This document shows positions 56,158 through 64,000 of a stretch of 64,000 bases of DNA, one piece after another. Source of the DNA: Cercophora sp. LCS_1 (taxonomy: Eukaryota > Ascomycota > Sordariomycetes > Sordariales > Lasiosphaeriaceae); NCBI GenBank assembly GCA_036250225.1, contig JAPZLL010000006.1, positions 930,001 to 994,000 of the forward strand, in the 5' to 3' direction. How positions within the stretch are numbered: the first letter of the stretch is position 1; each line of letters opens with the position of its first letter. The translations under genes and the position numbers were made by a program. A model generated the notes under the pieces. That model was not told the origin of the DNA. It ran no database searches and saw nothing but the letters and a program-made list of their open reading frames with translations.

Positions 56158-58338
56158 TTCACCGAGATCCATGAAACCATCGCAACATCGAATCCATCCC
56201 ATTCAGCAACCAACAGTCGACTTTCGTCTCCCGCAACTCGCGAATCGACGTATTCAGTCCAAAATCAGGCTCAGATGACCTGGATCTCGTGGTGGATGGA
56301 CGACGGCATGGCTTCGGACGAAGGAGGATATCTCGGCGAAAGGGTGGTTAGCATGCATGATCTTCATGTTGTTGTGTATGGAATAGTGGAATTGTATGAT
56401 TGGGACGACGGCATGCATTGCATCTGCTGCGCGCCTACAAGGCCGCTGGAAACGATGATCGATAGCGTTGATATGGGGTTGCATTCGTTAGTTCTTCGGG
56501 CAGCATAGCGGGGAGTTTTGGCTGGCACGGGTTCGTTACGAGTCGAGATGAATACAACCCCATGCTGTTGATCCCGGGCCGTCTGACCTAGGTGATGATG
56601 TGAGATGACTGCTTAGGTTCTCCTTGAGATGAGATGATGCGAGTGTGTTTTGTTTGGGGGCGGGGGAGGCGTTTTGGCGACAACTGACAGATTCAGCTCC
56701 AGGCACGAGAATAAGAGACGAACAAGTGATGGGCACCAAAATTAGTGGCGCATTGCAAAACTGAGCACAAGGCCCCGACATATACACTACGCTCGGCATG
56801 GCACACATCAGGAAGTTATTTAAAATTCTCGACGCAGTTGGCAATGGGGAGCGCATCAAGGGATCATAGCGCTGTGCTTGCTCTGGTTGGTGGCGCCAGA
56901 GGGAAGAAACACCCGCTGCGCCACCGTGCCAGATGCAGCAAGGCCGCCGTTTTATGCTTGCTGGTCCAATCTTGGGAATCGCGACTGCCTAGATGCAACT
57001 GCCCTACTACGTAGGAGAAGGCGCGGGCCAAGAGCCGCACCAAGACAAGTGCTGACCAAATCCGCAGCATAGGCCCCACGAGGTTCACGAGTTCAAGCGG
57101 CCGGCCCAATTTGCAGCAATTTGCCCTCTCCCATGCTACGGACTGCGCCGTTGAACGATCTGTCTTGGTCGGGTGTACCCGCACGCCCGTCCGCCATTTT
57201 TGGCATCTCGCAGCAAAGAGCAAAAGACAGCGGGAGGGCTGCGGGCGCAAAAAGAAGCTGCTGACACTAGGGACGCGGACAGACATTCCCTTCGATGACT
57301 TGCGCGGCCGAAACTGTCAGCATTGCTTGATCAGACAAGTCGATTGGTGGCCTCGGCCTCAAACATCATCTTCCCCTCAGTTCTGTCCCGCTGTTCCTCG
57401 CGGAGGGAGGGAAGGAGGGCATCGAGAGCGGCCAATCACAAGACGGCTCATGGCTGGGTAGCGGTTGGGAGGGTTGGTTCCACGAGTGCCATCACTCGGC
57501 AGCCCAGCCCGCAGCAGCCCACACGAACGGATCAGATGGCGTACCCCCGGTTCCCCGCCCTCTCAGAGGGGTCGAATGCCCCGAGCCCAGCCAGTGTGCA
57601 GATTGATTGCTTCCCGCTGGCTTGTCTATCTGTCGGTCCCGAGCTGGGTGTTGGCGTTCCATCGTTATGACGAGCCTTGCGAGGTGGCAGTCGCCCATTG
57701 ACTGGAACACGAAGGGTCCGGGGATGGCGATCTCTTCCCAATCCCACCACAGCACTATGCGAGCCCCTCCTTTTGAGAGTGTCGTCAGGTTAGCTTTTAG
57801 TTGAGCCTCAGTCGCGGATCGCTGGCTCTCTCTTTTTGTTTCTGAGCAGTGGCTTGCCCAGGCGCTTGTCCCTTGCCGTCTGTTTCCGAGGGTCTGAGAT
57901 CCCGTCTCAGCCCTATTGGACACTGGGGGATTTGCGCACCGCCCAGTATCGCTGCAACCAAGGGGTTGACGCCAACGTGAGATAGCGGCGCACCCCTGGT
58001 CGGCAGAGGTAGAAGAAAGGCTCAGCCCCGAGACGAAAGTTCACCTGTCATCTCACCCTCGACAAAACAAAAAGTGATGCCTGTCCGATCCCCCTTGGTC
58101 TCTTTCGTTAGACTCTAGAATCGCTCCCTAAATAAACTGCTCGACGACGACCCCGACCGACCGACTGGAAGCCCCCGAGTGCGAATAATCGGTCCCGCGA
58201 ACGACCCCTCGCTTCCACGCACGATTAGCAACTTTTGACCGACGGCTGGTTTTGGATTGGATTGGGGGTTCTGCATCAATAAGTGAGGGAGGAGCCGAAG
58301 GGAGTCGGTGATCAGGGGAGGAACAAACCAACGTCGCC
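56158..58338. other. 2.2-kb intergenic stretch
   Basis: It spans the 3' flank of the large gene and the promoter of the Cys-rich membrane-protein gene. Frames up to 143 codons are unrecognised. No repeat or RNA gene is seen. Confidence 0.5.
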
Positions 58339-60184
58339 ATGCGCAGCGTGTGGTCGTGTTCGACATGTGCCGTACTGCTCCTCGCCGCCGTGCTGGGCCG
58401 ACGGGCAGAGGCGGCGCATGCAAGACCAAAGATGGACCTGCTTCACCGAGTAGCAAAGGCGCAAATCACACCCGGGCCTCTGGTGCGGAAAGATGCGACA
58501 TGTCCAACGGATCACTCGGCATGCCCGGAGACCCTCGGCGGCGGGTGTTGTCCGTCACGGTACGAGTGTGCCACGGACTCTTGCTACGCGACGACGGCGG
58601 GGATAACATCAGCGTGCGGGAAGGAAGGATACTTTGCTTGCGGCGCGGCCGACTCGGGTCAGTAGAGTATTCCATCAAGCGATGCGCCGATCGAATCGGA
58701 GCTAACATGGCAATTTAGGCGGCTGCTGCCCGGTCGGCTACCTCTGCGGCCCGGCGGACTGTGCGGCACCGGCCGGCGTCACTAACACGATCCGGTCATG
58801 TCCGTTTAACTACTACCTGTGCCCGGCATCAGTAAATTTCGGGTGTTGTATGAACGGCATGGGATGCGCACCGAATGCATGCTATTCCACTTCACCCGTG
58901 ACGTCGACCGTTCTGTCGGTCATCACAACGACGTCCAACGGCCAAACCATCACCAGCACGCAGACCGCCATCACGGTCGCCACCCCCACACCACCATCCG
59001 GGCTCCCGACAGACATGAACTACGCCCCAAAGTTCATCCCCACCGCCGTCGCCAAAACGTCAGCGACAAGCTCAAACACCCCCGAGCCAGCCGCAGTCGG
59101 CTTGACGTCGACCCAGGTTGGCGGCATCGTCGGCGGTGTAGTCGCACTCCTCCTCATCGTCGTCACAGCGGCCTGGCTCATCATCCGCCGTCTGAACCGG
59201 GTCCAGGAGGCCGTAGAATCCAAGTCCCGGACGTCCTCCGGACAAACAAAAACACAATCCGGCGCGACCCCAGCAACCGACCATCCCAATGGGTATGGCT
59301 ACGTTGACGAGACATCCATCGACCCATTAATGGTCACCCCAGGCGCAGTAACCCCCACAAACCGTAGAGGCCGCGCAGGCTCCAAAGACACCTTCTCCCC
59401 ATCCCGCTCAGGGTTCTCCCCAGACGGGAGACACCCCAGCATGGACTCGGCCGGTGGCTATTTCGACATGCCGCCACGCGTGCACAACATGCCAGGAGGA
59501 CGCCAATCAGCCATGACGGCAGCGGGATTCCGAAGCAGCGTCGACAGCCACTCGACTCAAGGGTACAACAACTATGTCTACCACCACCAGCGCCAACAGA
59601 GTAACGCAAGTGAACTGTCAGACGGGAGCGAGGCCGCGCCGGGTGTCACCAGCCCATTAGTCTTTGCCGAGCTAGACTCATCAGGCGCCTTTGTCGAACT
59701 ACCAGGTGACGCAAGCCCGCGGAGTAGCCTCGGCATGGCTCCCGGCCCCGGTCGGAGCAGAGCGAGCAGCGCAACTGGAACGGCGCTAGGCAGTCCGCGG
59801 GCGTCGTTCTCCTTTGCGGGCGCCATGGGCGCGGTCACAGGACGTCGACGAAGCGAGAGCGGTGGCGCGTCGGGCTTGCGGGAAACGTCGCCTCCTCCGC
59901 CGTCCGGGGCGGGAGCGGGCCAGTTCGGACCGTTGGATGTCGTCAACGAGTCGGCTGAGATTATGCACGGCTTTTATGGCCCGCGCGACCGCCAGGTTGG
60001 GCAGACGGCCGCTGGATTGGCGGATGTCCCCTGGGATGTTAGCTCCCCTGTTGTGGTGCAGTTTATACAGCAACCCTTGACACCGGGGAGTGCGGCTAGT
60101 CCGGGGAGTACGCCTTCTGAGCAGAACCAACAGCAGCAGCAGCAGCCTAGTCCCCCAGGACCACTTCCACCGCCGGGACAATAA
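58339..60184 (+). CDS. Type I membrane protein with three Cys-rich ectodomain repeats
   Basis: Two exons, 58339-58657 and 58719-60184, give 594 residues; the intron 58658-58718 (GTCAGT donor, GCTAAC branch) lies within the second repeat. A signal peptide (MRSVWSCSTCAVLLLAAVLG, cleavage near residue 25) leads three related Cys modules from residue 55: ACPETLGGGCCPSRYECAT, ACGAADSGGGCCPVGYLCG and LCPASVNFGCCMNGMGCAP. Their shared layout is C-x5/6-C-x6/8-CC-x5-C-x4-C. A Ser/Thr-rich stalk (STVLSVITTTSNGQTITSTQ) likely carries O-glycans. One membrane helix follows (VGGIVGGVVALLLIVVTAAW, about 238-257), then a 330-residue disordered cytosolic tail rich in Ser/Pro with a short poly-Q near the end. 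A cell-surface sensor or adhesin-like role is inference. Confidence 0.85.
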
Positions 60185-62604
60185 CCAAAGAGGCTCAAAG
60201 AACCCCGCATGAGGTGTTCAGCTTCGGGCTTTGCGGTGTGGCGTTTATATGGAGCTGATCGCGTCGGTTGGGCGGTTGGACGGCCGGTGGCGTCAAGAAC
60301 GGCGCCACATAAGCCACGTATTATCAATTTCCTTGTCTGTTCTTATCTGTTCTTCGTTTGGATACCTACCTGCCTTACTTCTGTGTTTGTTCATCGTTCA
60401 TGAGCGAGGGCGAGGATCTGTTTTATCAGCGGGCGTTTCTTGGACCTTGGATCGGGGAAGCAAAGCGTGTTGGTTTTTGTTTTTGGGTTGGATATATAAT
60501 ATACAGGATGACGGCGGCACGGTACGGCAGGGGGGTATGGGGAGAGGGATATATACACAAGGAAAGGATTATTGGAACTCGGCGTTTGGAACTTTGCCTT
60601 CCCCGGATGTGTAGAGGCGAGGTGGCTTTGTTTATATGTACTGCGTATATGAACGAGAACGAGAATGAGAATGGACTTGTCGGTGTGTGTGTGTTTGTTT
60701 CACTTGATTTGGCTGCGGTGTGGGCTGTGGCCTTGTCCCGTTCACCTGTCCGCGCCCCTTGTGCCCCTTGCGTGTCTTGTGTCTTGGCTGTTGCGCGTCT
60801 CTCTTGCTGAGAGACTGAGGGAAGTCCGTTCGTACCGGCGTCGGAATTGGGATCGGGTCGGACCATGGACCGACTGGTTAGACAGACCTGACAACAACCC
60901 CTACTTCCCACACGTCGCCGGTTTAGGTGCAAGGTGACGAGTGCGCGTGCGTGTGTGACCGGATGGATGAGCGGACAGCCGCAGGATTTCGGGTTTCTAT
61001 TTCTCAATCTACCTTGTGTGTGCGTTGTGGCAGTGTAATCGAAATGGCATCAACGTTGTTCTCTTTACAGCATGATTGTTCACCCCTGTCCTGTTTCTGG
61101 CCACTTTCGGTTTGCCTCCAGTGGGACTCGGCGGCCGATTGTGCGGCGGACGGACGAGAAATAGGATTGGTCCTGTGTTTTTCACCTCCGCCCTCTCTGT
61201 GTGACAAATGGGAATTGGTTTCACAAAGGGAGACTATCGGATATGAGACATGCTGTGTACCTACTGTGATTGCTGAGAAGCTTGGCGGACCTTGCGTCTG
61301 GAGTTGGGTTGGGCGATGGTGTTCGATGACGTCGAATTTGTCTGTTCGCGGCGGAGATGAGCAGCGAGGCGAGGCGAGCGGCACATAAACTTCGTCTCAT
61401 CTTTTTGTGCCCTGAAGACGCATGTAATGTATGCACCATTGATTGAAGGACCGATGAATTGGTAGATTTGTAGATTGGTGCTGCTGCACCCGCCAGCCCG
61501 GTTACGCACGTGGTGCATGCTTGTCCCGTGCAAGATAAATTGAATGCCGGCGTGTTGTCCAGGCGGATTGCACCCTCATGCAATGCACACCCCCAAACAT
61601 ACCCCGTGCATCCGACCACCGCGATGGAAGTTCCGAAAAGGTCCGGAGTTGGGCTTCATTTCTCGCATTTCATGCCCTGCGCGCAGGCGTCGAGATGTGA
61701 TAGCCAAGTCCGCGTGTTGTTATCGCCGGCGCGGGATAGTCCCTCCCGCGCCGCCAAGCAAAGAAAGATGAGCTTGTTTTGGGAGCGGGCCGACCCTTTG
61801 GGAAAGGCCGCATTGGTGGTCCGAGTCCTAGACCACCTAAGGCTCCCCCTTTGGGTCAACCACCAAGCCCGTCCTGGAGGACCAAGACAGGAACCGTGCA
61901 GGCAGCAACCCTTTCAGGCGCCTCGACGTCGCAGTCGCCCTTGTGCTCGGAATAGGGCTGAGAGCGCCGAAGAGGGGAGTCCGAGCTGGTAAAGGCGCTG
62001 TGACCCCGTGTGGTGTTGTACGATCCATTCGGGGTTCACCCCCAACACCCTCTGCGATGCTGCAGAGCTATTTGCCAGGCGTAAGCAATACTCGCTTGCC
62101 CTCAGGTACTCTAGGCCTGATCAGGGGCGGTGGCACCTGCTTGGGGGATACCAATGCCGCGAACCAATTTCGTTGGCGACGTGCTTCGCTGGCGTCATCG
62201 TCGGGCCTGCCATTCTGGGGACTCTGGGGATTCTGGGAAGCGTCGCGTTCCTGGTTCCTGCAGTAGCTGCTGCAGTTCTCGGGGCTGAGGTTATCGTGGC
62301 TGGCCGTGTGTTCCCTCAATGGCGAGCTGGATCGGCCGCCGGATAGGTCGTCCAATGTGATGCCATGGCCGTACGATTTGTGCCTGGACGTGGTCGGGAT
62401 GGGGAGCTCGTGGTTGTGCAAGCTGGGGGTGAGGGGAGCCGGGTGTCTGCGTTGGTATATATGTGAGGGGGTCAGCCATGTGACAGTCGAGAAACTGTTG
62501 TGCCCTCAGTCGTCACTCCTTCCTTCGTTGCAGCCTTTCCGGTGTTTGCAGTGTCTCCAGTCATCCGTCTCGCTCGCTCGTTCGTTAGTTTGCCAACCGT
62601 CAAC
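60185..62604. other. 2.4-kb intergenic stretch
   Basis: This is the promoter region of the secreted-protein gene. A minus-strand frame at 62068-62421 has GC-rich third positions and could be an exon of an undetected gene (see findings). The rest shows short frames only and GT-rich patches near 60684. Confidence 0.45.
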
Positions 62605-63197
62605 ATGAAGTTCGCCGTCGTTCTTTCTCTTGTTTCCTTGGTCATGGCCGCCGGCCCCCTGAAGAAGCGCACTTGCGCTGGTAATAACTGCAACCGGGCC
62701 GTCACTGGCACCCGTCCGGGCCTGCTGCCCCTGTCCTCTCGCTCGGCTGACTGCGAGAGCTACCTGCTCACTCTGGTCACCCCCACTCCGGTGTAAGTCA
62801 TACGACACTTGTCGTACAACTCGTCTTGGGACTGATCCGAGACAGCACGGTTACCGTGACGGTCGACCCGCAGACGACGTTTCACTCGCAGACCGGCTCG
62901 ACGTACACGATTACCGACATCTCTGAGACTGAAGACCCGGTCCCCGTTACCTTTACCCCGACGCATATGCCCGACTACGCTGAAGAGATGTGCACAGGCA
63001 CCGAGTATGCGTCGGCGTGCACTTGCTTCGGCCTCACTGGAGCTATCACCACACTCGCCCCGGCGACAGTGACAGTCACCGAAACAAATGACATTTGCTT
63101 CCAGCCCGAGGAGACCAGCTCTGCGCCGCCCACATCTTCGGCACCTGCGCCGAGCTACCCTTCCAGCACAGCGGCGCCCGGCTCCACTGCGGCCTGA
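62605..63197 (+). CDS. Small secreted protein with Kex2 site and CAGNNCNRAVTGTR motif
   Basis: Two exons, 62605-62792 and 62846-63197, give 179 residues. A signal peptide (MKFAVVLSLVSLVMAAG) is followed at once by PLKKR, a Kex2-type cleavage site at residues 21-22. The mature protein begins TCAGNNCNRAVTGTRPGLLP, a motif I have seen as recurrent in Pezizomycotina secreted proteins, then LSSRSADCESY. A Thr/Val-rich section (TVTVTVDPQTTF) and four more Cys (EMCTGTEYASACTCFG, NDIC) follow, and a Ser/Ala/Pro tail of about 30 residues. There is no hydrophobic C-terminal GPI signal. It is probably secreted to the wall or medium; function unknown. The intron has a GTAAGT donor and a CTGAT branch. Confidence 0.82.
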
Positions 63198-64000
63198 GCG
63201 CTTGCTCAGTGACATCGCATGTCGCTTGCTCGAAGGAAGAGCATCTTGGTCGAGATATGAAGGGAAAGGGGCGATGTAATGGGAATTGTTGTACAGGATC
63301 TTGTATAGTACCTCACGGACACAGATTGTATGGAATCAAAAATGTATGAACGCTTGACCTTGTGAACCAGCTCGAAGCCAAGTGAGGATTCCGGCAGTTG
63401 ACATCCCGGGTGCTTTGCATGCCACGTCCCCAGCTGTGGGAGGGTTGCATGGTGGAAGCTTCTTTCGTAGAATCGGGTATTTCAAGTGTTGGAGTAACGC
63501 GTTGGCTGGGGATCGATCATGATGCTGCCAGTGCATATTTTGGGGCCGTTGATACGCGTTTTGCACGTTTCGGCGCGTTGATGGATACCTTCGCTCGATG
63601 CGGATCCCATTTGTTGATTGCCTTGCACGGGGATACCGCAAACGCCATTCGGATCTCACAAGCAGGCGGTGACTGACGCAGAGTGTGGCACCGTGACGAG
63701 GCTGAGGCTGTTGGTGAACTGTCCAAAGAAGATTTTGCAAGCCACCGCCTTGGAGCAGGAGCCAGCGCAAGAGCCAACAAACACAAGAGCGATCAGATCT
63801 CACGATCTAGACCAAAAAGGCCTAGCGCGGTTCCCAAAGCCACATGCTTGTCCCCCGCATTCGGTTCGTCTTCCGTTGCAGGTGCAGACAGTGCAGGTCC
63901 CTGAATTCCAATCCGCCACAATCTGGGGAAGTGAACAAATCAACTATAAATGTTGCGAGATTGACATTTCTCGCAATCAATCAATCGCTCTGTGCTGGCC
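63198..64000. other. 3' flank and right edge of window
   Basis: I see no convincing coding frame. A TATAAAT element at about 63945-63951 is followed by an 8-bp perfect inverted repeat (63953-63960 and 63969-63976), which may belong to a promoter reading off the right edge. Confidence 0.45.
63953..63976. promoter_or_regulatory. inverted repeat TTGCGAGA-N8-TCTCGCAA next to a TATA-like element
   Basis: The two 8-nt arms match perfectly with an 8-nt spacer. The position just after TATAAAT suggests a dimeric regulator site or a hairpin in a leader. A gene beyond the window edge would be needed to confirm this. Confidence 0.4.

Noticed and set aside
54993..56213. 406-codon open frame on the minus strand
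   Set aside because: It is the exact antisense of the C-terminal exon of the large gene, where strong GC and codon bias remove stops. It has no domain and low-complexity Ser/Pro composition.

Overview
The window is nuclear chromosomal DNA of a filamentous ascomycete (Pezizomycotina, most likely Sordariomycetes). The genes are monocistronic, with short introns (about 42-120 nt) that carry fungal signals: GTRNGT donors, CTRAC/CTAAC branch points 6-18 nt before the acceptor, and YAG acceptors. The products are typical Pezizomycotina families: a Yap-type bZIP, fungal C2H2 regulators, Mgr3, Dap1, a Kex2-processed secreted protein and a MCDY-type Cys-rich miniprotein. I see no rRNA, tRNA, CRISPR array, intact transposon or secondary-metabolite cluster.

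Layout. 0-13.5 kb is compact and rich in RNA and translation genes: UTP25 (runs off the left edge) diverges from eIF3f; then an R3H/SUZ protein, a zinc-knuckle RS-like protein, the splicing factor Cwf18, and a large mitochondrial-type PPR protein divergent from Cwf18. 14-15 kb holds a small single-pass membrane protein. 15-28.5 kb is gene-poor; its only convincing gene is a bZIP factor at 21.2-22.0 kb. 28.6-31.7 kb carries a divergent pair, a Mgr3-like TPR protein and the haem protein Dap1. 31.7-47.1 kb has a 66-residue Cys-rich protein and two C2H2 zinc-finger regulators, separated by long stretches without protein genes. 50.9-56.2 kb is one very large low-complexity gene interrupted by a single in-frame TAG. 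58.3-63.2 kb has a Cys-rich type I membrane protein and a small secreted protein.

The genes do not form an operon or pathway cluster. The left part is a neighbourhood of rRNA processing, translation initiation, splicing and organellar RNA genes with short divergent promoters (226-551 bp). The regulators sit in long non-coding surroundings of 5-6 kb, as is common for fungal developmental regulators.

The most unusual signals are: two genes whose in-frame TAG is followed by a long open, coding-like extension in the same frame (near 9.38 kb and 51.87 kb); a zinc-knuckle gene whose obvious intron breaks the frame; a five-copy degenerate repeat in the large protein; and a canonical (G3T)3G3 quadruplex motif downstream of a zinc-finger gene. 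I found no clear evidence of a new multi-gene system. Exon boundaries were read by eye and no homology search was run.
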